Positions 33,625 to 42,990 of a DNA stretch of 64,000 bases are shown in pieces. Below the pieces are notes generated by a model. The model ran no database searches, was not told the DNA's origin, and was given only the letters and a program-made list of their open reading frames with translations. The translations under genes and the position numbers were made by a program. Within the stretch, counting starts at the first letter, position 1. Every line of letters begins with the position of its first letter. Source of the stretch: Kribbella sp. ALI-6-A (lineage in GTDB: Bacteria; Actinomycetota; Actinomycetes; Propionibacteriales; Kribbellaceae); contig NZ_MTQN01000011.1 in assembly GCF_001984195.1 (NCBI RefSeq), positions 806,001 through 870,000 of the forward strand. Reading direction: 5' to 3'.

Positions 33625-34506
33625 TCACCCCGAGGTAGAAGCTGGATCAGCGGTTTCGACATCGGCCGGAGACGAATTCAGCAATTGCCGCATCCGGGAA
33701 GCCACCGTGGGCGGGAAGGCGTAGACGACGAGCCACTGGTGCGGCTGGTCGAGCACGGCGACGACCTCGTAGCCGATGGTGATCGGGCCGAGCTGCGGGT
33801 GCCGCAGGCGTTTGCCGCCGGTGACCCGCTCGCGGACGTCGCGTCGGGCCCAGCGGGCGGCGAAGTCGGGGCTGGTGCCGATGAGTTCGTCGACCAGCGC
33901 GCGGAGGGCGGGATCGTCGACCAGGTGCCCGGCGGCGGAGCGCAGATGGGCGACGGTGTCGTCGGCGACTTCGGGCCAGTCGGCGAACAGCGTGCGGGCG
34001 GACGGATCGGTGAACACGTAGCGGGCGTTGTTCGAGCCAGGACCGGGCCGCTCCCCCGGCTGCGGCAAGCGACCAGGGAAGAGCAGGGTCGCGGCGCGGT
34101 TCCACGCGAGCACATCGCCGGTGCGGCCGAGCACCACGGCCGCGGTTGGTGGAACGAGCAGGCCGATCAGCCGGAGCGCCGACTGCGAAACCTGCTCGGT
34201 CGGCGGCACGGCCGGTGCGACACTCTGCCCAGCCAGCGCTTTCAGGTGACGCGACTCATCGGCGGTCAGCACGAGCGTGCGGGCGAGAGCGTCGAGCACG
34301 GCCGTCGACGGATGCGGCGCGTGCCCCTGCTCCAGACGGGTGTAGTAGCCGACGCTCAGACCGGCGAGTTCGGCGATCTCCTCGCGCCGCAGCCCCGGCG
34401 TACGGCGTGGAGTGTCCGGCAGCCCGGCCTCGGCAGGAGTGAGCCGGTTGCGGCGTTCGCGCAGGAACGCGCCGAGCTCGCGTGACCGGCCGGCGAACCG
34501 CGACAT
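33625..34506 (-). CDS. XRE/MmyB-type transcriptional regulator
   Basis: 293 residues from ATG 34506. The N-terminal helix-turn-helix (LGAFLRERRNRLTPAEAGLP, then RREEIAELAGLSVGYYTRLEQG) is followed by the MmyB-like ligand-binding domain, marked by DVLAWNRAATLLFPG, WPEVADDTVAHLRSAAG and LRHPQLGPITIGYEVVAV. Such proteins occur beside the genes they control and often sense small ligands, possibly fatty acids. It is divergent from an MFS transporter, separated by 76 bases that contain a palindromic CCTGACAGG core; I infer that as its operator. Confidence 0.88.
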   Translation of the reverse strand: MSRFAGRSRELGAFLRERRNRLTPAEAGLPDTPRRTPGLRREEIAELAGLSVGYYTRLEQGHAPHPSTAVLDALARTLVLTADESRHLKALAGQSVAPAVPPTEQVSQSALRLIGLLVPPTAAVVLGRTGDVLAWNRAATLLFPGRLPQPGERPGPGSNNARYVFTDPSARTLFADWPEVADDTVAHLRSAAGHLVDDPALRALVDELIGTSPDFAARWARRDVRERVTGGKRLRHPQLGPITIGYEVVAVLDQPHQWLVVYAFPPTVASRMRQLLNSSPADVETADPASTSG

Positions 34507-34523
34507 CGGATCTCCTGACTGTC

Positions 34524-34539
34524 CCTGACAGGTGCACCC
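34524..34539 (+). promoter_or_regulatory. Candidate operator between the MmyB-type regulator and the MFS gene
   Basis: The 16-mer CCTGACAGGTGCACCC has a palindromic core CCTG-A-CAGG. It overlaps an inverted repeat CTGTC-CCT-GACAG (34518-34530 region). A 15/16 match recurs at 35728-35743 near the end of the MFS gene, just before the hydrolase, so one regulator may control both. Confidence 0.4.
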
Positions 34540-34582
34540 GGCAACCTTTTTCCGGTCGCCGGCACCGACCACGGTAGTAGGC

Positions 34583-35770
34583 ATGGCTGTCACCACCACG
34601 ACCCGACCGGCGCTCGCGTCCGGCCTCGCCGCCGCGTCCTTCTTCCTGATCACGCTGAACGCGTCGCTGGTGACCGTCGCGCTGCCGTCCATCGGCCGCG
34701 ACCTCGGCGCGGGGCCCGCCCTCGCCTGGATCCTCACCGGATACTCGCTGACCTTCGCCGTCTGCCTGCTGCCGGCCGGCACCTGGTCGGACCGGATCGG
34801 AGCGCGGCGAGCCTTTGTCATCGGGATGATTGGTTTCGTCGCCACCTCGGTGGTCTGCGCGGTCGCGAGCAACCTGCCGGTCCTTCTCGCCGCCCGGGGC
34901 ATCCAGGGAGCGGCCGCCGCCGCGATTCTCCCGTCGGGGCTGGCGTTGCTCACCGCCGCAGTGCCCGATCCAGTACGCCGTACGCGGGCAGTCGGCCACT
35001 GGTCGGCGGCGGGCGCGGTCGCGCTGGTCGTCGGCTCGCCGGTCGGCGGAGCGATCACCACGGCGCTCGGCTGGCCGGCCACGTTCTGGCTGAACGTCGC
35101 CGTCGGCCTTCCGGTGCTGATCGGCGCGTTCGGTGTGCCCGCCGGCGCGCGCTCGGGCGCGCGGACGAGGCCCGGTCCGGTCGGCGCGCAGGTCGTGGTG
35201 AGCACGGTGACCGGGTTCGCGGTGAACTTCGCGTCGTACGGGGTGATCTTCGGGGTGACGGTCTTTCTGCAGCAGTTGCTGCAACGATCGGCGTGGATCA
35301 GCGGGCTGATCTTCGTCCCGATGACACTGCTGATCATTCCGGCCAACCTGCTCGCCGGCCGGTTGACCGCGCGGTACGGGCCCGGGCGGGTGCTGACCGG
35401 CGGCCAGGCGTTGATGCTGGTCGGTCTCACCGGGCTGTGCTCGGTCGACGAGCGGGTCGCGCTGTGGGTGCTGGTCGGGTGGCTGCTGCCGATCGGTGCG
35501 GGGGCCGGACTGGTCGCGCCGGCAATCACGACCATGATGCTGGACGGAGTCGCAGCGGCGCGCGCGGGCTTCGGCGCCGGTCTGCTGAACGCGAGTCGGC
35601 AGGTCGGGAGCGGGGCGGCGGCCGGGCTCTTCGGCGCCCTGCTGGGGGCAGCGCACTTCCTGGCCGGCTTTCGGCTCAGCCTGCTGATCGCTGGGCTGGT
35701 GGTTGCCCTCAGCATCCTCTTGGTGCACCTGACAGGTGTACCCACACGGCGCGCGGAGCGGCGAGACTGA
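34583..35770 (+). CDS. MFS transporter (DHA2/EmrB-like drug efflux type)
   Basis: 395 residues from ATG 34583. Twelve or so hydrophobic segments; the opening LITLNASLVTVALPSIGRDL is the conserved first helix of the EmrB/QacA group, and the loop motif WSDRIGARRAF is MFS motif A. Its TGA is at 35768-35770, five bases before the next gene's ATG, so it is likely co-transcribed with the alpha/beta hydrolase. The MmyB regulator is divergent. Substrate is unknown. Confidence 0.86.
   Translation: MAVTTTTRPALASGLAAASFFLITLNASLVTVALPSIGRDLGAGPALAWILTGYSLTFAVCLLPAGTWSDRIGARRAFVIGMIGFVATSVVCAVASNLPVLLAARGIQGAAAAAILPSGLALLTAAVPDPVRRTRAVGHWSAAGAVALVVGSPVGGAITTALGWPATFWLNVAVGLPVLIGAFGVPAGARSGARTRPGPVGAQVVVSTVTGFAVNFASYGVIFGVTVFLQQLLQRSAWISGLIFVPMTLLIIPANLLAGRLTARYGPGRVLTGGQALMLVGLTGLCSVDERVALWVLVGWLLPIGAGAGLVAPAITTMMLDGVAAARAGFGAGLLNASRQVGSGAAAGLFGALLGAAHFLAGFRLSLLIAGLVVALSILLVHLTGVPTRRAERRD
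35728..35743 (+). repeat. Second copy of the 16-base motif flanking the MFS gene
   Basis: CCTGACAGGTGTACCC, one mismatch to 34524-34539, within a perfect odd palindrome CACCTG-A-CAGGTG (35726-35738). It lies inside the last codons of the MFS gene, 37 bases before the hydrolase ATG. It could be a second operator or a chance recurrence. Confidence 0.4.
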
Positions 35771-35774
35771 CCGC

Positions 35775-36572
35775 ATGCCGATTCACTACGAGGACAGCGG
35801 CGGCAACGGTACGCCGGTACTCGCGCTGCACGGGACGTTCGGGCGCGGGCTGACCTTCGCGGCCGTGGCCGAGCGATTGGCTCCGGAGTTCCGGGTGATC
35901 GCGCCGGATCTGCCAGGGCACGGGCTCACCGCCCAGCACCGCGAAGCGCAGGGCCACCAAGACTTCGGGCGGGATGAGTTCGTGGCTGCGGTGGCCGAAC
36001 TGGTGGAGCAACTGGAGCTCCCGCCGGTCGTCGTGATCGGGCATTCGCTCGGCGGAGTGACCGCGTTCCAGCTGGCGGCCAGGCGGCCTGAGTTGGTGGC
36101 GGCGGTTGTGGTCGAGGACGTCGGGGCGGTGACGGATGCCTCCGTGCTGCCGCAGCCGGTGCTGGACGTGACGGGCTGGCCTACCCGGTTCGCCAGCCGG
36201 CAGGCGGCCGAGCAGTTCTTCGCGGCGACACCGGAGCCGGCGTACTTCCTGGAGAGCGTGGTGGAGCGGGACGGCGGCTGGGAGCTGCTGTTCGACCTCG
36301 ACGACATGATGGCGGTGCAGCACGGCAACGCCGGCGTCTGGTGGGACGACTGGACCGCCGTACGCCGGCCCATGTTGTTGCTGCGAGCAACGGACAGCTT
36401 CCTGCTCAGCGCTGCGCTGGCCGACGAGATGATCCGGCGGCGGCCGGCCACCGAGCTGGTCGTGTTCGACCGGACCGGGCACTGGATTCATCGAGAAGAC
36501 CCGGACCGCTACACCGCAGCGGTCCGGGCCTTCGTCGAGCGCGTGATTACTTCGCGACCACCCGCAGGGTGA
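35775..36572 (+). CDS. Alpha/beta-hydrolase fold protein
   Basis: 265 residues from ATG 35775. LALHGTFGRG oxyanion region, nucleophile elbow V-I-G-H-S-L-G-G, acid region LLLRATDSFLL, and catalytic His in RTGHWIHREDPDRY. The substrate is unknown; esterase, lactonase or haloperoxidase-like activities all occur in the family. It lies five bases after the MFS gene, suggesting detoxification followed by export, or the reverse. Its 3' end overlaps the convergent DUF3352 gene by 26 bases. Confidence 0.88.
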   Translation: MPIHYEDSGGNGTPVLALHGTFGRGLTFAAVAERLAPEFRVIAPDLPGHGLTAQHREAQGHQDFGRDEFVAAVAELVEQLELPPVVVIGHSLGGVTAFQLAARRPELVAAVVVEDVGAVTDASVLPQPVLDVTGWPTRFASRQAAEQFFAATPEPAYFLESVVERDGGWELLFDLDDMMAVQHGNAGVWWDDWTAVRRPMLLLRATDSFLLSAALADEMIRRRPATELVVFDRTGHWIHREDPDRYTAAVRAFVERVITSRPPAG

Positions 36573-38376
36573 AGTCGGCCTGCCCACCCTCGGTGTGGCG
36601 GACCGTCACCCCGGCCGAACGCAGTGCAGCGGCGTCCTTGTTGGACTTCAGCTCCTCGCTCAGCGAAGCCATCGCCTCGAAGTCCACGAAGCCGGCCAGT
36701 ACGGCGCCCTTCGAGTCCGGAATCGCCTGCTTGAAGCTCTCCGACTGTCCGAGGTTGCCGCCCTCGAGCACCTGATCGGCGTAGCTCTGGTCGGTCGCGA
36801 CCACCAGCGTGTCGTCGTCCTGGGCCCTCTGGACCGGGATGTTCGCGCCGGTGCGGGTGCGCAGCACCTTCATCGCCTTGTCGACCACCACGCCGGCCTT
36901 CGCCGGGTCGGTCTCGGTCCGCACAGCGATCTTCGGGCCGTCGTCGCGGTCGCGGTCGACCGCGACCGCGAAGTTCTTGCCGAGCAGCGTCTTCAGGTCG
37001 TCCGGCAGCGTCAGCCCGTACTCGGCGGTGAAGTCCCTGGTCAGGTCGTCCAGGTTCAGGCCGCTCGACTTCTTCAGCTGCGCCCACGCCGTGTCGACCA
37101 CATCCGACCCGCCCGACAGCGCCAGCCCACCGGCCGAGCTCTCCGGCAGCTGCGCCAGCAGGTCACCGGCGTCCGCCGCGCCGACCTTCACGGCGTCGTC
37201 ACTGCGCACGACCCCCTTCAGCTCGACGAAGTTCGCGTCGAACCGCAGCGCCGCGGCCATCGAACCGGCCGGCACCGCCTTGCGCTGGTCCTCGGTCATT
37301 CTCTGGTCGGCCAGCAGCGCCAGCCCGGCGGTGTCGGCCCAGAACGACGCGAAGCCCTGCTCGCCGAGCGCGGACATGTCGCCGTCGAACTTGGCGTTCT
37401 TGCTCAGCGGGCTGTCCTTGGCGGTCGAGGCGGCCGCGTCCACGATGCGCTGGTTGTCGCCGAGCAGCACGTAGCCGTCGGTGAAGACCCGGCCCGGCTT
37501 CTCGTCCTCCTTCGCGAACAGCTTGTCCAGCCCCGCGTTGGCCTTGCCCTCGTTCTTCACCTGGACGGCGACCACGACGTCCGGCGCCTTGCGGTCACCC
37601 GACGGCGGTAGCGCGGCCAGGCCGGCCCGGTCCCCCAGCCACGGCTTGACGTCCTTCTCGAAGTCGACGTCGGCCAGGTCGTCGCCGGCTTCTTTCTTGA
37701 TCAGCTCGAACAGCTTCTGCCGCAGGTCGTCGTTGTCGCTGGTGAGGCCGATCCGCTCCTTCGCGGACGGGAACTTCGTCAGGTACCGCAGCGCGGCGAC
37801 GCGCTGGCCGGCCGACGGGTTGAGGTCGATCCGGGCGTAGGCGACCGCCGTACCGGGCAGCACCTCGGCCGGCTGACCGCCGCCACCGTTGAGCCGCGCG
37901 TAGGCGAACAGGCCGCCGCCGCCGATCACCGCGAGCACCGCCAGCACGGCGACGAGCGGGATCAGCTTGCCGCGCTTCTTGCGCGGCTCCGGCTGCCACT
38001 GCTGCGCCGCCGGACCGAAGCCCGGCCCGTACGGCGGCTGACCGCCACCACCCTGCGGTCCCCCGTACTGCGGACCACCGCCCTGCGGCGCGCCGTCCTG
38101 CGGCTGCCCGTACTGGGGCTGTCCGTACTGCGGCTGCCCGTACTGGGGCTGCCCGTACGGCGGCTGCTGCGGCTGCCCATACGGCTGCTGCTGGCCCTGC
38201 GACTGCTGGCCGTACGGCTGCTGCTGGCCCTGCTGCGGCCACAACCCTTGGTTGCCCTGAGCCCCGAACTGGTCGCCTTGCGGGCCAGGCGCGGAGTACG
38301 GCCCGTTCGGGCCCTGTGGGCCGCCGGTTGCACCGGGGTGGTGCGGGTAGACCGGCGGATTGGTCTGGTCGGACAT
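36547..38376 (-). CDS. DUF3352 membrane-anchored protein with disordered N-terminus
   Basis: 609 residues from ATG 38376. Residues 1 to about 130 are low complexity, rich in Gln/Gly/Pro/Tyr with tandem GQPQY units that also show as a DNA repeat. A basic cluster RKKRGK precedes one transmembrane helix (about 140-160), then a large extracytoplasmic domain of the DUF3352 type (LPGTAVAYARIDLNPSAGQRV start). Function unknown. Such proteins are widespread in actinobacteria. The gene lies downstream of dnaE and the next membrane protein, 46 bases past it, on the same strand. Confidence 0.82.
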   Translation of the reverse strand: MSDQTNPPVYPHHPGATGGPQGPNGPYSAPGPQGDQFGAQGNQGLWPQQGQQQPYGQQSQGQQQPYGQPQQPPYGQPQYGQPQYGQPQYGQPQDGAPQGGGPQYGGPQGGGGQPPYGPGFGPAAQQWQPEPRKKRGKLIPLVAVLAVLAVIGGGGLFAYARLNGGGGQPAEVLPGTAVAYARIDLNPSAGQRVAALRYLTKFPSAKERIGLTSDNDDLRQKLFELIKKEAGDDLADVDFEKDVKPWLGDRAGLAALPPSGDRKAPDVVVAVQVKNEGKANAGLDKLFAKEDEKPGRVFTDGYVLLGDNQRIVDAAASTAKDSPLSKNAKFDGDMSALGEQGFASFWADTAGLALLADQRMTEDQRKAVPAGSMAAALRFDANFVELKGVVRSDDAVKVGAADAGDLLAQLPESSAGGLALSGGSDVVDTAWAQLKKSSGLNLDDLTRDFTAEYGLTLPDDLKTLLGKNFAVAVDRDRDDGPKIAVRTETDPAKAGVVVDKAMKVLRTRTGANIPVQRAQDDDTLVVATDQSYADQVLEGGNLGQSESFKQAIPDSKGAVLAGFVDFEAMASLSEELKSNKDAAALRSAGVTVRHTEGGQADFTLRVVAK

Positions 38377-38422
38377 CGTGCCCCCTCGCGTCACCGGTGA
38401 GATGCCACCGGGCCGGAACAGG

Positions 38423-39280
38423 CTATTTGACCTGCGCCGAGGATTCTGACGCGGCAGATACCGATGTGGTTGCAACTGGTTCCGCGCGCCAGGTCAGCGC
38501 GGCGATGATCGCCGCCGCGAGCGCCGCGCCGACCAGCCAGGAGGCCAGCGGGGTCCAGGTGTGCAGCTCGAGCGGAGCGGCAAGCAGATCGCCCGGCTTC
38601 GCCGCCTGGAGCCGGGGCTCCAGCGGGTCGTGGCCGAGCAGCATGCCGACACCCCAGGCGACGGCCGAACCGATCACCGAGCCGACGGCCACCACGGCCA
38701 CCGCCCAGGGACCGTAGTCGCGCAACCACCAGAACAAGGCGGCCCCGAGCAGCAAGGCGGTGAGGAAGCCGATCGCGACGAACGTGCCGTCCGGGCCGAA
38801 GACCCGGGTCATCTGCTCCTCGCCGAGCGACCCACCGTTGTCGTCGATCGTGTACTGGGCGAGCGGCGCGTACTGCTGCCAGGCCCACCCGGCGATCGCG
38901 CCGGCCACCAGGAACACGGCGACGGTGACCGCGATCGCCCGGCTCCACGGCAGCTTGGGCGCGGGCTCCGGCGGCGCCCCGAAGGAGGCGCCGAACGGCT
39001 GCGGCGCGTACGGCCCGCTGCCCCCGGAGTACACAGCACCGGACTGCCCCGACTGACTCGGCGCTGCGGGCGCGAACCCGGATTGGCCCGGCGCAGATCC
39101 GGGCTGCCCCGACTGCCCCGGCGTCGCGGGCGCGACGCCAGGCCGGCCCGGCGCCGACCCCGGCTGACCCGGCGCGCCGTGCGCGGTCCCCTGCTGGAAC
39201 GGGCCTGCGGCCTCGGGGCCCTGGTGTGGTGGCTGACTCACGGGGCCAGTGTGACGTACCGGGTCAACGCTGTCGCTCAC
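38423..39280 (-). CDS. DUF2567-like membrane protein
   Basis: 285 residues from GTG 39280. A Pro/Gly/Ser/Gln-rich N-terminal 100 residues with GQSGQPGSAPGQSG-type repeats precede a membrane domain with about four helices (SRAIAVTVAVFLVAGAIAGWAW, FVAIGFLTALLLGAALFWWL, WAVAVVAVGSVIGSAVAW, and a final one). This matches the topology of actinobacterial DUF2567 proteins, whose role is not known. It starts seven bases after the dnaE stop and so probably shares its transcript. Confidence 0.72.
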   Translation of the reverse strand: MSDSVDPVRHTGPVSQPPHQGPEAAGPFQQGTAHGAPGQPGSAPGRPGVAPATPGQSGQPGSAPGQSGFAPAAPSQSGQSGAVYSGGSGPYAPQPFGASFGAPPEPAPKLPWSRAIAVTVAVFLVAGAIAGWAWQQYAPLAQYTIDDNGGSLGEEQMTRVFGPDGTFVAIGFLTALLLGAALFWWLRDYGPWAVAVVAVGSVIGSAVAWGVGMLLGHDPLEPRLQAAKPGDLLAAPLELHTWTPLASWLVGAALAAAIIAALTWRAEPVATTSVSAASESSAQVK

Positions 39281-39287
39281 CGGTGCC

Positions 39288-42200
39288 TCAGCCGGCCAGA
39301 CACGACGGTCCGAGCAATGCCTTCAGGTCGGCCATCAGCGACGACGTCGGGGTGACCCGGAACCGGTCGCCGATCCGCATCACCGTCGTCTTCTGCCGGG
39401 CCTGCAGACGCAGCTGAACCTCGGTCATGCCCGGGTGGGACTGCAGTACGTCGCGCAGCTGGTCGACCACCGGCGGGGTGCAGCGGTTCACCGGCATCGT
39501 GATCACCACCGGCCCGCTCGGCCCCTCGGTGAGGTCCGGCACGGTCACCTCGTCACCGCTGAGCTCGAGCCGGTCCTCCCGGCGCCGGACCCGGCCCTTC
39601 ATCAAGATGATCGCGTCGTTGGTCAGCAGGTGCGCGTGCAGCTGGTACGCCGAGGAGAACATCATCACCTCGATCGAACCTTCCAGGTCCTCGATCGTGA
39701 CGATCGCGTAGATGTCGCCGCGCTTGTTGACCTTGCGCTGGACCGCGGTGACCAGACCGCCGATCGTCACCCGGGTGCCGTCCGGCCGGTCCTCGTCGGC
39801 GAGCAGCTGACCGATCGTGCAGTCGGTGCCGTTGGTCAGCACGTGCTCGACGCCGAACAGCGGGTGGTCCGACACGTACAGCCCGAGCATGTCGCGCTCG
39901 TGCGCCAGCTTGGTCGCCTTGTCCCACTCCTCGATCTCCGGGACGCGGACCGTGAGCCGGCTGTTGCCGTCGGCGGAGTCGGTCTCCTCGTCGCCCATCG
40001 AGAACAGGTCGAACTGGCCGTGCGCCTCGTTGCGCTTGAGGTCGATCGCCTCGTCGACGGCCTGCTCGTGCACCGCGACGACCGCGCGCCGGGCGTGTCC
40101 CATCGAGTCGAACGAACCGGCCTTGGCCAGCGACTCGATCACCCGCTTGTTGCAGACCGGCAGCGGCACCTTGTCGATGAAGTCGACGAAGTCGGTGAAC
40201 CGGCCCTCGGACTCGCGGGCGGCGACGATCTCGGCCACCACGTTGACGCCGACGTTGCGGATCGCCGACAGCCCGAAGCGGATGTCGGTGCCGACCGGGG
40301 TGAAGTTGGAGTCGGACTCGTTGACGTCCGGCGGCAGCACCTTGATGCCCATCCGGCGGCACTCGTTCAGGTAGATGGCCATCTTGTCCTTGTCGTCCTT
40401 GACGGACGTCAGGACCGCGGCCATGTACTCGGCGGGGTAGTTCGCCTTCAGGTAGGCGGTCCAGTACGAGACCAGCCCGTACGCCGCCGAGTGCGCCTTG
40501 TTGAACGCGTAGTCGGAGAACGGGACCAGCACGTCCCACAGCGCCTTGATCGAGGCGTCGGAGAACCCGTTGGCCTTCATGCCCTCGGAGAAGCCGACGT
40601 ACTCGGCGTCCAGCACCTCGCGCTTCTTCTTGCCCATCGCGCGGCGGAGCAGATCCGCCTTGCCGAGCGTGTAGCCCGCCAGCTGCTGCGCGATGGCCAT
40701 GACCTGCTCCTGGTACACGATCAGGCCGTACGTCGTACCGAGGATCGGCTCCAGCGCGACGGCCAGCTCGTCGTGCGGGTAGCTGATCTCCTGCTGCTTG
40801 TTCTTGCGCAGGGCGTAGTTGGTGTGGCTGTTCGCGCCCATCGGTCCCGGGCGGTACAGCGCGCCGACCGCGGAGATGTCCTCGAAGTTGTCCGGCTTCA
40901 TCAGCCGCAGCAGCGCCCGCATCGGGCCGCCGTCGAACTGGAAGACGCCGAGGGTGTCGCCGCGGCCGAGCAGCTCGAAGGTGGCCTTGTCGTCGAGGGT
41001 CTTGGCCAGCTCGTCCAGGTCGAGCTTGATGCCGCGGCTGGCCTCGACGTTCTTGACCGCGTCGTCCATGATCGTCAGGTTGCGCAGGCCGAGGAAGTCC
41101 ATCTTGACCAGGCCGAGCGTCTCGCAGCTCGGGTAGTCGAACTGGGTGATCACCTGGCCGTCCTGCTCGCGGCGCATGATCGGGATCAGCTCGATCAGCG
41201 GCTCCGAGGACATGATCACGCCGGCCGCGTGCACACCCCACTGGCGCTTCAGGTTCTCCAGGCCGCGCGCGGTGTCGACGATCTTGCGCACGTCCTGGTC
41301 GGACTCGTAGAGCTGGCGGAACTCGCCGGCCTCGGAGTAGCGCTTGTGCTGCGGGTCGAAGATGCCCGACAGCGGCACGTCCTTGCCCATCACCGACGGC
41401 GGCATCGCCTTGGTGATCCGGTCGCCCATCGCGAACGGGTAGTCCAGCACCCGGCCGGCGTCCTTGATCGCCTGCTTGGCCTTGATCGTGCCGTAGGTGA
41501 CGATCATCGCGACCCGGTCGTCGCCGTACTTCTCGGTGACGTAGCGGATCACCTCGGGGCGGCGGCGGTCGTCGAAGTCGATGTCGAAGTCGGGCATCGA
41601 CATGCGCTCGGGGTTGAGGAAGCGCTCGAAGATCAGGCCGTGCTGCAGCGGGTCGAGGTCGGTGATGCGCATCGCGTACGCGCACATCGAACCGGCACCC
41701 GAACCACGGCCCGGACCGACCCGGATGCCGTGCTCCTTGGCCCAGTTGATGAAGTCGGCGACGACCAGGAAGTAGCCGGCGTAGCCCTTGGAGGTGATGA
41801 CCTCGATCTCGTACTCGGCCTGCTTGCGGACGTGGTCCGGCACGCCACCGGGGTAGCGCTTGTGCAGGCCGGTCTCCACCTCGGAGACGAACCAGGACTC
41901 CTCGTTGTGACCCTCGGGGCAGGGGAAGCGCGGCATGAACCGGCCCTCGCCCTCGGTGAAGCTGACGTCGCACTGCTCGGCGATCAGCAGCGTGTTGTCA
42001 CACGCCTCGGGGTAGTCCTTCCAGACCTCGCGCATCTCGGCCGCGGTCTTGACGTAGAACTCGTTCGCGTCGAACTTGAACCGGTTCGGGTCGGACAGCG
42101 TCGAGCCGGACTGCACGCACAGCAGCGCCGCGTGCGCCACCGCGTCCTCGGGCTTGGTGTAGTGCAGGTCGTTGGTGGCCACCAGCGGCAGCCCGAGCTC

Positions 42201-42836
42201 CTTGGCCAGCTTCAGCAGGTCGCCCTGCACGTTGCGCTCGATACCGAGGCCGTGGTCCATCAGCTCGCAGTAGTAGTTCTCGGCACCGAAGATGTCGCGG
42301 AACTCCGCGGCCGCCTCCAGCGCCTCCTTGTACTGCCCCAGCCGCAGCCGGGTCTGCACCTCGCCGGACGGGCAGCCGGTGGTCGCGATCAGGCCCTTGC
42401 CGTAGGTGTTCAGCAGCTCGCGGTCCATCCGGGGCTTGAAGTAGTAGCCCTCGAGACTGGCCAGCGAGCTCATCTTGAACAGGTTGTGCATGCCGGAGGT
42501 GTTCTTGGCCAGCAGCGTCATGTGCGTGTACGCACCGGAGCCGGACACGTCGTCGCGGCCGGAGTTCGCGTCGCCCCACTTGACCCGCTTGCGCTCGCTG
42601 CGGTGGGTGTGCGGGGTGAGGTAGGCCTCGACGCCGATGATCGGCTTGACGTCGTACTTCTTCGCGGTCTTCCAGAACTCGTAGGCCCCGAACACGTAGC
42701 CGTGGTCGGTGGTCGCGATCGCCGGCTGGCCCATCTCCTGGGCGGTTTTGAACAACTCGTCGATCCGCGCGGCGCCGTCCAGCATGGAGTACTCGGTGTG
42801 CACGTGTAGATGCACGAAACTGTCGCTGGACGCCAT
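39288..42836 (-). CDS. dnaE: DNA polymerase III subunit alpha (DnaE1)
   Basis: 1182 residues. N-terminal PHP domain (HLHVHTEYSMLDGAA; H-x-H motif), catalytic palm aspartates in SMPDFDIDFDD, fingers and tau-binding region, tandem HhH, and a C-terminal OB domain (VTIGGLVTAVQRKVNKRGDIY). It is the replicative polymerase, and in actinobacteria its PHP domain can proofread. The start MASSDSFVHLHVH is at ATG 42836. It is followed by the DUF2567 gene. Confidence 0.97.
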   Translation of the reverse strand: MASSDSFVHLHVHTEYSMLDGAARIDELFKTAQEMGQPAIATTDHGYVFGAYEFWKTAKKYDVKPIIGVEAYLTPHTHRSERKRVKWGDANSGRDDVSGSGAYTHMTLLAKNTSGMHNLFKMSSLASLEGYYFKPRMDRELLNTYGKGLIATTGCPSGEVQTRLRLGQYKEALEAAAEFRDIFGAENYYCELMDHGLGIERNVQGDLLKLAKELGLPLVATNDLHYTKPEDAVAHAALLCVQSGSTLSDPNRFKFDANEFYVKTAAEMREVWKDYPEACDNTLLIAEQCDVSFTEGEGRFMPRFPCPEGHNEESWFVSEVETGLHKRYPGGVPDHVRKQAEYEIEVITSKGYAGYFLVVADFINWAKEHGIRVGPGRGSGAGSMCAYAMRITDLDPLQHGLIFERFLNPERMSMPDFDIDFDDRRRPEVIRYVTEKYGDDRVAMIVTYGTIKAKQAIKDAGRVLDYPFAMGDRITKAMPPSVMGKDVPLSGIFDPQHKRYSEAGEFRQLYESDQDVRKIVDTARGLENLKRQWGVHAAGVIMSSEPLIELIPIMRREQDGQVITQFDYPSCETLGLVKMDFLGLRNLTIMDDAVKNVEASRGIKLDLDELAKTLDDKATFELLGRGDTLGVFQFDGGPMRALLRLMKPDNFEDISAVGALYRPGPMGANSHTNYALRKNKQQEISYPHDELAVALEPILGTTYGLIVYQEQVMAIAQQLAGYTLGKADLLRRAMGKKKREVLDAEYVGFSEGMKANGFSDASIKALWDVLVPFSDYAFNKAHSAAYGLVSYWTAYLKANYPAEYMAAVLTSVKDDKDKMAIYLNECRRMGIKVLPPDVNESDSNFTPVGTDIRFGLSAIRNVGVNVVAEIVAARESEGRFTDFVDFIDKVPLPVCNKRVIESLAKAGSFDSMGHARRAVVAVHEQAVDEAIDLKRNEAHGQFDLFSMGDEETDSADGNSRLTVRVPEIEEWDKATKLAHERDMLGLYVSDHPLFGVEHVLTNGTDCTIGQLLADEDRPDGTRVTIGGLVTAVQRKVNKRGDIYAIVTIEDLEGSIEVMMFSSAYQLHAHLLTNDAIILMKGRVRRREDRLELSGDEVTVPDLTEGPSGPVVITMPVNRCTPPVVDQLRDVLQSHPGMTEVQLRLQARQKTTVMRIGDRFRVTPTSSLMADLKALLGPSCLAG

Positions 42837-42990
42837 GTCTGCGCAGACCTCCCAGGGCGTGAGTGAGCGGGACGGGGATCAGCTTAGGCAGGTCCTGGGG
42901 ACAGTTTCCGCCGACCCACCGTCCGCCGCCGGACGGACCCCTGATAACGCCCGATATCCGGGCGCCCGGCCGATCCCGCACACTGGGATC

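Noticed and set aside
38090..38240. Short tandem DNA repeats that could be mistaken for a CRISPR array or satellite
   Set aside because: They encode the GQPQY-type repeats in the N-terminus of the DUF3352 protein, with no spacers of constant size.
39435..42809. 1124-codon plus-strand frame opposite dnaE
   Set aside because: Antisense shadow; repetitive Val/Leu/Asp/Arg composition, no domain, and fully covered by intact dnaE.
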